This document shows positions 7,867 through 13,856 of a DNA stretch of 21,568 nucleotides, in pieces; the stretch's first letter is position 1, and every line of letters begins with the position of its first letter. The stretch is from an uncultured Actinomycetes bacterium (GTDB lineage: Bacteria; Actinomycetota; Actinomycetes; Nanopelagicales; Nanopelagicaceae), in the NCBI GenBank assembly GCA_903832395.1, contig CAILBF010000190.1:1-21568 (forward strand), given 5' to 3'. Position numbers and translations under genes: made by a program. Under the pieces are notes generated by a model. The model made no database searches. It was not told where the DNA came from and was given only the letters and a program-made list of their open reading frames with translations.

Positions 7867-8457
7867 TTATGCTCCATCCATTGTCTCTGCTGCCGCATCC
7901 GCTTTGGCTTTACGTGCCGCCTTCGCTTCTGCAACCGCTTCCGTTTTCTTCTTCGTCGGTCCAATAACCATTGTCATATTTCGTCCCTCTTGCTTTGGGG
8001 CGAATTCGATGAATCCAAACTCTGCAATGTCTGTTGCCAAACGTTGTAGCATTTTGTATCCAAGCTCTGGCCTCGTTTGTTCACGGCCGCGGAACTTCAT
8101 CGTCACCTTTACCTTGTCGCCACCCTTGAGAAACTTCTCAACTTGATTACGTTTAGTTTCGTAATCATGGGTCTCGATCTTCGGTGTCAAACGCACTTCC
8201 TTCACCACAATGTGGGTCTGGTTCTGTCGCGCCTCGCGTGCCTTTTGTGCAACTTCGTACTTATATTTTCCGAAGTCCATAATCTTGCAAACGGGTGGGT
8301 TGGCCTCTGCTGCAATCTCGACTAAGTCGAGACCTACTTCATCGGCCATCTTTAACGCGGTATCGATATCGACAACCCCAATTTGTTCGCCGGTGTGTCC
8401 GATTAAACGGATTTGGGGTGTGCGAATTCGATCGTTAATGCGTGGTTCAGTGCTGAC
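7867..8457 (-). CDS. infC: translation initiation factor IF-3, apparent GTC start
   Basis: IF3 binds the 30S subunit, prevents 50S joining and discriminates against non-standard start codons. Seen: the N-domain signature (STEPRINDRIR, IGVVDIDTALKMADEVGLDLVEI), the linker and the C-domain (VKVTMKFRGREQTRPELGYKML), and a Lys/Ala-rich tail. The open frame extends to a TTG at 8508. That TTG has no Shine-Dalgarno, and no ATG, GTG or TTG occurs in frame between it and the first internal ATG well inside the N-domain. A strong AAGGAG (8469-8464) lies six bases before GTC (8457-8455). That codon sits where other bacteria start IF3 with ATT or ATC, immediately before Ser-Thr-Glu-Pro-Arg-Ile-Asn-Asp. 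I therefore place the start at GTC, giving 196 residues. The fallback is the 213-residue reading from TTG (7867-8508). The gene itself is certain; the start is inferred. Confidence 0.93.
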   Translation of the reverse strand, partial: VSTEPRINDRIRTPQIRLIGHTGEQIGVVDIDTALKMADEVGLDLVEIAAEANPPVCKIMDFGKYKYEVAQKAREARQNQTHIVVKEVRLTPKIETHDYETKRNQVEKFLKGGDKVKVTMKFRGREQTRPELGYKMLQRLATDIAEFGFIEFAPKQEGRNMTMVIGPTKKKTEAVAEAKAARKAKADAAAETMDGA

Positions 8458-8463
8458 TGTGTG

Positions 8464-8526
8464 CTCCTTCGGTTTAGTAAACGCATTTGGTGTTACAGCG
8501 TTATACAAAAAGAAAACCGCAAGGAG
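8464..8526 (-). promoter_or_regulatory. infC Shine-Dalgarno-sequestering helix in the leader RNA
   Basis: In the minus-strand RNA the 5' arm CTCCTT-G-CGGTTT (8526-8514) is complementary to the 3' arm AAACCG-AAGGAG (8475-8464) over 12 base pairs with one bulged G (8520); the loop is 38 bases. The 3' arm contains the infC Shine-Dalgarno AAGGAG, so the helix would hide the ribosome-binding site. An upstream AAGGA (8544-8540) could pair with TCCTT (8525-8521) instead, which would free the site. This is direct complementarity; the regulatory role is inferred. Confidence 0.65.
8500..8505 (-). promoter_or_regulatory. possible internal -10 element inside the infC leader
   Basis: TATAAC on the minus strand resembles a -10 box. 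Transcription from it would begin near 8493, downstream of the 5' arm of the sequestering helix, and would give a message with a free Shine-Dalgarno. The -35 candidate (TTCTCC, 17 bases upstream) is poor. It may simply be part of the loop. Confidence 0.25.
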
Positions 8527-8589
8527 AAAAGGAAATACATCCTTAAATCCGACGAACCAGCTCGCACTAGTGGCGAAGAAGGTGGGAGC

Positions 8590-8643
8590 GGTAACTCCTC
8601 TTGCAGTGAGCTGTTAGGCCACTGGTCTGTGCGCAAGGTTACC
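8590..8643 (-). promoter_or_regulatory. nested hairpin in the infC leader RNA
   Basis: On the minus strand GGTAAC (8643-8638) pairs with GTTACC (8595-8590); inside it CTTGC (8637-8633) pairs with GCAAG (8604-8600), and CAGTG (8624-8620) pairs with CACTG (8608-8604; base 8604 is shared, so one end pair is lost). The inner loop and 3' strand carry TAACAGCTCACTG (8616-8604), which resembles the 23S rRNA segment around helix 44. AGTGGC (8623-8618) could alternatively pair with GCCACT (8574-8569), a mutually exclusive fold. Lies between the fabI stop and infC; transcribed toward infC. Confidence 0.6.
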
Positions 8644-8678
8644 CGAGGTGGGGGCAAAGCGCGAAATCGAGCCTGCTT

Positions 8679-9449
8679 TTAGGCGCCCATCGCGTGTAGG
8701 CCACCATCAACGTGGATGATTTCAGCGGTGGTCTTTGGGAACCAATCCGAGAGAAGGGCCACTGTGGCTTGAGCGGCCGGTACTGGATCGGTGACATCCC
8801 AGAACAGTGGTGAGCGTTCGTTCCAAACTTTTTCGAACTCTTCAAAACCGGGGATTGATTTCGCTGCCATCGTACGAATCGGTCCGGCGGCAATTAAATT
8901 CACGCGAATATTTTCAGCACCTAAGTCACGAGCCAAGTATCTGGAGGTCGCTTCGAGCGCGGCCTTAGCTACACCCATCCAGTCGTATTTCGGCCAGGCT
9001 ACGGCGGCATCGAAATCCAGACCTACAACGGATCCCCCACCATTAAATAGTGGGCGTGCAGCCATAGTCAAAGCTTTTAATGAGTACGCCGAAACATGCA
9101 GCGCAGTTGATACATCCTCCCAGGACGTATTGAGAAAGTTTCCGCCAAGAGCGGCTTCGGGGGCAAAACCAATTGAGTGAACCACGCCATCTAAACCTTG
9201 CGGGAAATGTTCGCGCACTCGGGATTCTAGGGCGTCGAGATCGTCGGTATTTGTAACATCTAACTGGACGATGGGTGCAGGCTTTGGAAGGCGGGCTGCA
9301 ATGCGTGTTGTTAAAGAAAGCACACGACCGTATGAGGAGAGAACGACATCGGCGCCCTCCTCTTGGGCAAGACGTGCAATGTGAAATGCAATCGATGCAT
9401 CGGTTAATACACCGGTAACAAGTATTTTCTTGCCTTCAAGGATTCCCAT
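8679..9449 (-). CDS. fabI: enoyl-[acyl-carrier-protein] reductase (NADH), InhA type
   Basis: Performs the last reductive step of FAS-II elongation in the cytosol. The 256-residue SDR protein aligns closely with InhA by eye: ILVTGVLTDASIAFHIARLAQEEGA (9-33) is the NAD-binding loop, HSIGF (91-95) carries the serine equivalent to InhA Ser94, and the catalytic pair is Tyr155 and Lys162 in YDWMGVAK. NLIAAGPIRT (184-193) and the C-terminal VDGG complete the fold. The segment after IRT (about 194-212), where InhA has its long substrate-binding loop, is about a dozen residues shorter than I recall for InhA, pointing to ordinary chain lengths. The ATG directly abuts the fabG TAA, mirroring mabA-inhA. 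Confidence 0.95.
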   Translation of the reverse strand: MGILEGKKILVTGVLTDASIAFHIARLAQEEGADVVLSSYGRVLSLTTRIAARLPKPAPIVQLDVTNTDDLDALESRVREHFPQGLDGVVHSIGFAPEAALGGNFLNTSWEDVSTALHVSAYSLKALTMAARPLFNGGGSVVGLDFDAAVAWPKYDWMGVAKAALEATSRYLARDLGAENIRVNLIAAGPIRTMAAKSIPGFEEFEKVWNERSPLFWDVTDPVPAAQATVALLSDWFPKTTAEIIHVDGGLHAMGA

Positions 9450-10154
9450 TTAATGCCCCATACCTAATCCGCCATCAACTGGGATTAGCGCCCCAGTTAT
9501 ATAGCTTGCTTGTGGTGATGCTATGAATGCGACAACAGCTGCTATCTCATCGGCCGTACAGAATCGCCCTAGTGGAACCGATGCCGCAATTTCGCCCCGA
9601 CGTTTTTCATCCAATGTAGATGTCATGTCGGTTTCGACAAAACCTGGAGCAACAACATTTGCGGTAATGCCACGACTTCCAATTTCGCGCGCAAAAGATC
9701 GTGCCATTCCAAGGAGTCCAGCCTTACTTGAAGCGTAGTTAACTTGTCCGGCTGAGCCAGTTGCTCCAACAACTGAACCAACAAATATCAAGCGGCCGCG
9801 CTTTAATTTCAATAGACCTTTAGTGGCCCTGCGCGCAACGCGAAATGCACCGGTTAAATTTGCATTAATGACATCTTCAAAATCATCATCACTCATTCGC
9901 ATGACAAGACCATCTTTAGTTATTCCGGCATTTGCTACGATGACTTCTGGCAGACCCCACTGTGACTCAATGGCGGCGAAAGCTGAATCAACACTCTCGG
10001 TTGACGTTACATCCATCACTACGGATTTGAATTCGGTCGGAGGTACACCGCTTCGATAGGTTACGACAACATCATGGCCCGCGGTTTTGAGCGCGTGAGC
10101 GATAGCTAAACCGATTCCACGATTGCCGCCAGTGACAAGTGCGAGTGAACTCAT
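9450..10154 (-). CDS. fabG: 3-oxoacyl-[acyl-carrier-protein] reductase FabG (MabA type)
   Basis: NADPH-dependent ketoreductase of FAS-II, 234 residues. The nucleotide-binding loop is GGNRGIG (9-15), followed by NAGITKDGLVMRM (75-87). The catalytic set Asn99, Ser127, Tyr140 and Lys144 shows the spacing of classical SDR FabG, and PGFVETDM follows. The C-terminus ends in the VDGGLGMGH tail. It directly precedes fabI with no spacer. The ATG at 10154 lacks a Shine-Dalgarno, but TAGATT ends seven bases before it and TTGAAT lies 16 bases further up, so transcription probably starts at the ATG. Confidence 0.95.
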   Translation of the reverse strand: MSSLALVTGGNRGIGLAIAHALKTAGHDVVVTYRSGVPPTEFKSVVMDVTSTESVDSAFAAIESQWGLPEVIVANAGITKDGLVMRMSDDDFEDVINANLTGAFRVARRATKGLLKLKRGRLIFVGSVVGATGSAGQVNYASSKAGLLGMARSFAREIGSRGITANVVAPGFVETDMTSTLDEKRRGEIAASVPLGRFCTADEIAAVVAFIASPQASYITGALIPVDGGLGMGH

Positions 10155-10161
10155 GACGGTA

Positions 10162-10189
10162 AATCTAGTGGCTACTGTGAGGTATTCAA
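10162..10189 (-). promoter_or_regulatory. putative leaderless promoter of fabG-fabI
   Basis: TAGATT (10167-10162) ends seven bases before the fabG ATG, and TTGAAT (10189-10184) lies 16 bases upstream, matching TTGACA at four of six positions. It is the best-formed promoter candidate among the leaderless set of the window. Confidence 0.55.
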
Positions 10190-10215
10190 AAGGTGCGACG
10201 GCGCGTGGCTCGTAA

Positions 10216-10221
10216 TAGACT
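10216..10221 (+). promoter_or_regulatory. putative -10 element of the DUF3099-SURF1 unit
   Basis: TAGACT is followed by seven bases and then the ATG at 10229, the leaderless arrangement. No good -35 is seen. It is divergent from the fabG promoter in the same 74-base interval, and it supports choosing the ATG at 10229 as the start. Confidence 0.45.
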
Positions 10222-10228
10222 TATTTAC

Positions 10229-10507
10229 ATGGCCAATGAGAAGGAAATCTTTGATATCACCAGCGCGCCTAAAGCGTTAAGCGCTGATCAAGCATCTCGC
10301 CAGAAGCGATATTTCATTTCTATGATGATTAGAACGATCTGTTTTATTTTGACCGTTATCTTGCCAAGTCCCTTTCGTTGGTTTGCCTTACTCGGTGCGG
10401 TCTCGCTGCCCTATTTTGCTGTGGTAATCGCTAATGCTGGGCGTGAAACCTTCTCTGCGGGTGCTCATGTCGCCGATGAGAATCCCCCGCGAACTTTCTT
10501 AAACTAA
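10229..10507 (+). CDS. DUF3099 family small membrane protein
   Basis: Actinobacterial protein of unknown function with 92 residues from the ATG at 10229. A short polar N-terminus containing ITSAPKALSADQ (10-21) is the family hallmark. Two membrane segments follow (about 29-46 and 50-70), and a short hydrophilic tail ends PPRTFLN. A longer frame starts at a GTG (10193) and adds an Arg-rich 12-residue extension; the ATG is preferred because a TAGACT -10 motif sits seven bases before it. It ends four bases before SURF1, so the two are likely cotranscribed. That hints at an envelope or respiratory context but does not define a function. Confidence 0.8.
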   Translation: MANEKEIFDITSAPKALSADQASRQKRYFISMMIRTICFILTVILPSPFRWFALLGAVSLPYFAVVIANAGRETFSAGAHVADENPPRTFLN

Positions 10508-10511
10508 AGTA

Positions 10512-11207
10512 ATGCCCGTGCAACGTGAACCCTGGGCGATATTCAAAACAGTAATAGCTCTTGGCCTAATCGTTCTATGCCTTTGGGCGGCGCAATGGCA
10601 GTATCACCGAGGAGTAAATCGCCACGCGCGAAATACCCTCATCGTTAACCACATCGCACTCACCCCCACGCAATTAACGAAGGTGATGGCAACGCCTGCG
10701 CGATACGAATGGCAGAGCGTTAAAACATCAGGTGAGTTCAATTCTAAGCAACAGATCTTGCTTCGTAATAGATATTCTGATGGCGTTTACGGGTTTGAAG
10801 TTCTGACGCTTTTTACTTCATTGGATTCAAAAAGATTCTGGGTGGATCGCGGTTGGGTTAAAGCCGGTGTTACTGCAACTACTCCCCCCGCTGTAACGCT
10901 TCCTCCACAAGGCACCGTTGAGATTATGGGGCGTCTTCGTTTAGATTCATCGCTCCCGCATGGCTCTTTTTTTGCACTTCCCTCAAACGGTAAAGGTATG
11001 GTCGCCGAGCTCAACGCCCAGTCGCGGTTCGAGACCGAGAATTTTTATCTAGATTTACTCAGCGGATCTGATCCGGCATTAACTCCAGCGGTCCCGGCTC
11101 AACTTCCTGAACTTAGCGATGGTCCGCACATGGCGTACGCATTGCAGTGGCTTTTTTTCGGTGGCTTAATCGTTTATGGCCGAATATTAATTAGACGAAC
11201 CCGTTAA
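10512..11207 (+). CDS. SURF1 family cytochrome oxidase assembly protein
   Basis: Membrane protein aiding assembly of the heme a-containing subunit of cytochrome c oxidase. The 231 residues show the SURF1 layout: an N-terminal membrane helix (about 11-27) leading into the WAAQWQYHR signature, an extended extracytoplasmic domain with VDRGWV and GRL-type segments, and near the C-terminus the GPHMAYALQWLFFGG motif leading into the second membrane helix (about 208-224), then a basic tail. The ATG follows the DUF3099 stop by four bases. No Shine-Dalgarno is seen; TAAACT ends six bases before it, so an own leaderless start is possible. The 3' end overlaps the opposing ABC transporter gene by 21 bases. 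It fits functionally with ctaA at the other end of the window. Confidence 0.92.
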   Translation: MPVQREPWAIFKTVIALGLIVLCLWAAQWQYHRGVNRHARNTLIVNHIALTPTQLTKVMATPARYEWQSVKTSGEFNSKQQILLRNRYSDGVYGFEVLTLFTSLDSKRFWVDRGWVKAGVTATTPPAVTLPPQGTVEIMGRLRLDSSLPHGSFFALPSNGKGMVAELNAQSRFETENFYLDLLSGSDPALTPAVPAQLPELSDGPHMAYALQWLFFGGLIVYGRILIRRTR

Positions 11208-13058
11208 ATCTTGACGGTTATATAGATCGGCATAGAGTCCGCCGAGCGCTACTAATTCGTCATGCTTACCCCGTTCAACGATTGAACCATTTTCAAGAAC
11301 AAGAATTTGATCGGCATCTCTAACCGTGCTTAAGCGGTGAGCGATAACGATGCTTGTGCGTCCTTTGAGCGCGCTCTCTAGAGCAGCATGAACTAGCGCT
11401 TCATTTTCGGAATCCAAGTGCGCCGTCGCTTCATCGAGAATTACAACGGCAGGTGACTTCAAAAGTAAGCGAGCGATCGCTAAACGTTGTTTTTCACCGC
11501 CGGATAAGCGGTGTCCTCGCTCTCCAACCATGGTGTCGAGACCATTAGGTAATGCTTGAATCAATTTCCAAATTTGAGCGGCTTCGCAAGCGGCTTTCAT
11601 CTCATCATCGGTTGCATCCGACTTTGCATAGCGCAAGTTCTCTGCGATCGTTTCGTGGAATAAGTGGGCATCTTGCATGACAACGCCTATGGAATTTCGC
11701 AACGATTCCAGCGTTAAATCCCGAATGTCGTGGCCATCGATTGAGATGGCACCCGAAGTCACATCGTAGAGTCGTGGAATTAATGCACTAATTGTGGTTT
11801 TTCCTGCACCTGAAGGTCCTACAAGTGCGGTGAGAGTTCCAGGTTCAGCAACAAAAGATAGATTTTTTAGAACTTCACCACTTTGCACCATCTCAGGTTT
11901 TGCCGCAGATTCTAAGGATGCAAGCGAAATCTCATTGGCTTTGGGATAAGCGAAACCTACATTGGTGAATTCAATGCGCGGATTCTTAGCGTGATACGCA
12001 ATGGCTCCATCTCTATTCTTCACCATTGGTTGCAAGTCCAGAACTTCAAAAACACGTTCAAAGGAAACTAGGGATGTCATAACATCTACGCGCACATTGG
12101 AGAGTGCAGTTAGTGGCCCATATAGGCGTGCCAGCAACGCAGTAATCGCGAGCAACGTTCCAACCGTGACTTTCCCGCTAACGGCTAAATGGCCACCAAT
12201 TCCATAAGCAAATGCAGTTGCAATAGCGGCAACGCTGGTGAGTGCAATGAAGAACAGACGGTTGAGCATCGCGGATTTAATTCCAATATCTGCAACTTGC
12301 CTTGCGCGTGATCGAAAAAACTCTTCCTCGCGCTTTGGTTGACCGTAGAGGGCTACCAGCATCGCACCTGAAACGTTAAATCGCTCAGTCATCGTGCTCG
12401 ACATCTCGGCATTTACATTGAATGACTCGCGAGTCAGGGCTTGGAGTTTGCGTCCGACCCATTTAGTGGGAATGAGGAAAACGGGAAGTAATAGGAGTGA
12501 GAAGATTGTGATTTGCCAGGATAAAACCATCATGGTTACACCAACAAGGACGAGTGAAACAACATTGCTTACAACGCCTGAAAGTGTGGCGGTAAAGGCC
12601 TGTTGTGCGCCCATAACATCGGAGTTAATTCGAGAGATTAGCGCGCCCGTCTGAGTGCGTGTGAAGAACGCAATAGATTGCCGTTGAACGTGGGCAAATA
12701 CGAGGGATCGTAAATCGTAAATTAGACCTTCACCGATACGAGAGGAGAAGTAGCGCCCTAACAAACTAACGCCAGCATCGGCAATGGCAAGTAAACCAAC
12801 AAGAAGCGCTAACTTTGTAATGAGCCCACCATTTTTAGGAATGACACCATCATCGATAAGGCGAAGCAAAAGGAGCGGCGTTGTAACTATGAGTGCGGCA
12901 TCAACAACAACGGTGCCTAGAAAGATAAAAATGCCTTTTCGGTAGGGCCTCGCGAAAGTTAATATCCGTTTAACCGTGCCTGGTTTTAACTTAACTTCCT
13001 TGACCGATTGATCGGCCGTCATTGACCTATGTGACATCCAAACCGCGTGCGAAGACAT
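11187..13058 (-). CDS. ABC exporter, fused membrane and ATP-binding domains (half-transporter)
   Basis: A 623-residue type IV ABC exporter half, expected to dimerise in the cytoplasmic membrane; the substrate is unknown. The transmembrane domain (about 35-330, six helices) is followed by a nucleotide-binding domain. Its A-loop Tyr371 is in GFAYP, Walker A is GPSGAGKT (414-421), the Q-loop is Gln462, the signature is LSGGE (518-522), Walker B is VVILDE (538-543), and the switch His is 574. A stretch of about 20 residues (about 374-396, KANEISLASLES onward) is inserted between the A-loop and the beta strand before Walker A. The ATG at 13058 has no Shine-Dalgarno; TAGGCT ends six bases before it. 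It lies 24 bases after the SufT-like gene on the same strand but is not an obvious suf component. All catalytic motifs are intact. Confidence 0.93.
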   Translation of the reverse strand: MSSHAVWMSHRSMTADQSVKEVKLKPGTVKRILTFARPYRKGIFIFLGTVVVDAALIVTTPLLLLRLIDDGVIPKNGGLITKLALLVGLLAIADAGVSLLGRYFSSRIGEGLIYDLRSLVFAHVQRQSIAFFTRTQTGALISRINSDVMGAQQAFTATLSGVVSNVVSLVLVGVTMMVLSWQITIFSLLLLPVFLIPTKWVGRKLQALTRESFNVNAEMSSTMTERFNVSGAMLVALYGQPKREEEFFRSRARQVADIGIKSAMLNRLFFIALTSVAAIATAFAYGIGGHLAVSGKVTVGTLLAITALLARLYGPLTALSNVRVDVMTSLVSFERVFEVLDLQPMVKNRDGAIAYHAKNPRIEFTNVGFAYPKANEISLASLESAAKPEMVQSGEVLKNLSFVAEPGTLTALVGPSGAGKTTISALIPRLYDVTSGAISIDGHDIRDLTLESLRNSIGVVMQDAHLFHETIAENLRYAKSDATDDEMKAACEAAQIWKLIQALPNGLDTMVGERGHRLSGGEKQRLAIARLLLKSPAVVILDEATAHLDSENEALVHAALESALKGRTSIVIAHRLSTVRDADQILVLENGSIVERGKHDELVALGGLYADLYNRQDLTGSSN

Positions 13059-13064
13059 GTCTCT

Positions 13065-13070
13065 AGCCTA
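13065..13070 (-). promoter_or_regulatory. putative -10 element of the ABC exporter gene
   Basis: TAGGCT on the minus strand ends six bases before the ATG at 13058; TTTACG 18 bases upstream is a weak -35 inside the end of the SufT-like gene. It suggests the exporter has its own leaderless promoter. Confidence 0.4.
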
Positions 13071-13082
13071 TGCAGTTATGTG

Positions 13083-13394
13083 TTAAACCGTAAATCCGAG
13101 GGCTCGCAGTTGATCGCGCCCGTCATCGGAGATTTTGTCAGGACCCCAGGGTGGCATCCAAACCCAGTTAATTTTCACATCGCTAGTCATACCAGCTAAT
13201 GCTTGTCGCGTTTGATCTTCAATCACATCTTGTAACGGACAGGCCGCTGATGTTAATGTCATATTGAGAATTGCGATATTGGCTTCATCGACCATCACAT
13301 CGTAAATTAGCCCCAAGTCAACGACGTTAATTCCAAGTTCCGGGTCAACGACATCCTTCATCGCCTCGGTTACATCATCTACGCTAGTTGTCAT
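13083..13394 (-). CDS. sufT: SufT-like MIP18/DUF59 family iron-sulfur protein
   Basis: Fe-S cluster maturation or transfer factor of the MIP18/DUF59 family, 103 residues. Seen: VVDPELGINVVDLGLIYDV (15-33) with the family DPE motif, LTSAACPLQD (47-56) with the conserved cysteine, and WMPPWGPDKISDDGR near the C-terminus. It is the last gene of the suf run. It has a good Shine-Dalgarno (GGGGAG four bases before the ATG) and starts 23 bases after sufU. PaaD-like proteins belong to the same superfamily, but the suf context favours a SufT role. The gene symbol is assigned from context. Confidence 0.88.
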   Translation of the reverse strand: MTTSVDDVTEAMKDVVDPELGINVVDLGLIYDVMVDEANIAILNMTLTSAACPLQDVIEDQTRQALAGMTSDVKINWVWMPPWGPDKISDDGRDQLRALGFTV

Positions 13395-13417
13395 TGCTCT
13401 CCCCTTGGTCTATTTAC

Positions 13418-13855
13418 TTACTTAGCCTGCGCTTGAATTGCTACATCTTTAAATGCCATCCATCCGAGAAGTGCACACTTAATTCGGCCTGGAAACTTTG
13501 AAACTCCGGCAAATGCGACGGCATCTTCCAATATCTCAGGCTCCCCAGCCGCAGTACCTTTACTGGCCATGAGCTCAGAGAAAGAATTAACAACTACTGC
13601 CGCTTCTTCCAGAGTTTTGCCTGTCAGTAAATCGCTCATCATCGAAACGCTGGCCTGTGAAATCGAACATCCCTGTCCATCCCACGTTAACGTATTAATT
13701 CGATTTCCCTCTAGATCAATATTGAGAGTTATTTCATCGCCACAACTTGTATTGACGTGATGCACTTGCGCATCAAATGTTGGGCTTAAGCCTTTGTGCT
13801 GAGGGTGCTTATAGTGATCAAGAATCACCTCTTGATAAAGCGAATCTAACTCCAT
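13418..13855 (-). CDS. sufU: SufU zinc-dependent sulfurtransferase
   Basis: Accepts sulfur from the SufS cysteine desulfurase and relays it to the SufBCD scaffold. From the ATG at 13855 it has 145 residues with Cys38, Asp40 (SCGDE), Cys63 (GQGCSIS) and Cys127 (KCALLGW), the zinc ligand and sulfur-carrier set of SufU at the spacing known from Bacillus. Residues 4-18 (DSLYQEVILDHYKHP) are typical of the family start. A longer frame begins at 13888 inside sufS, adding 11 residues. The shorter start is preferred because GGAAGG sits seven bases before it and because its ATG lies just one base after the sufS TAA. Confidence 0.95.
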   Translation of the reverse strand: MELDSLYQEVILDHYKHPQHKGLSPTFDAQVHHVNTSCGDEITLNIDLEGNRINTLTWDGQGCSISQASVSMMSDLLTGKTLEEAAVVVNSFSELMASKGTAAGEPEILEDAVAFAGVSKFPGRIKCALLGWMAFKDVAIQAQAK

Positions 13856-13856
13856 G

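Noticed and set aside
7629..8146. Plus-strand open frames of 112 and 124 residues over rpmI and infC
   Set aside because: They are antisense to the highly conserved L35 and IF3 genes and have no ribosome-binding site or recognisable features.
8509..8550. Rho-independent attenuator in the infC leader
   Set aside because: A T-rich run (TTTTCTTTTT on the minus strand) exists, but the hairpin just before it is only AAGGA/TCCTT, weak and A/T-rich, so a terminator call is not supported.
8413..8682. Plus-strand 89-residue frame across the infC leader
   Set aside because: The interval is better explained by conserved-looking RNA structure on the minus strand; no start signal is visible and the residue pattern is not protein-like.
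11195..11215. Bidirectional terminator at the SURF1/ABC overlap
   Set aside because: AACCCGT and ACGGTT can form only a short, imperfect stem with no T-run on either side.
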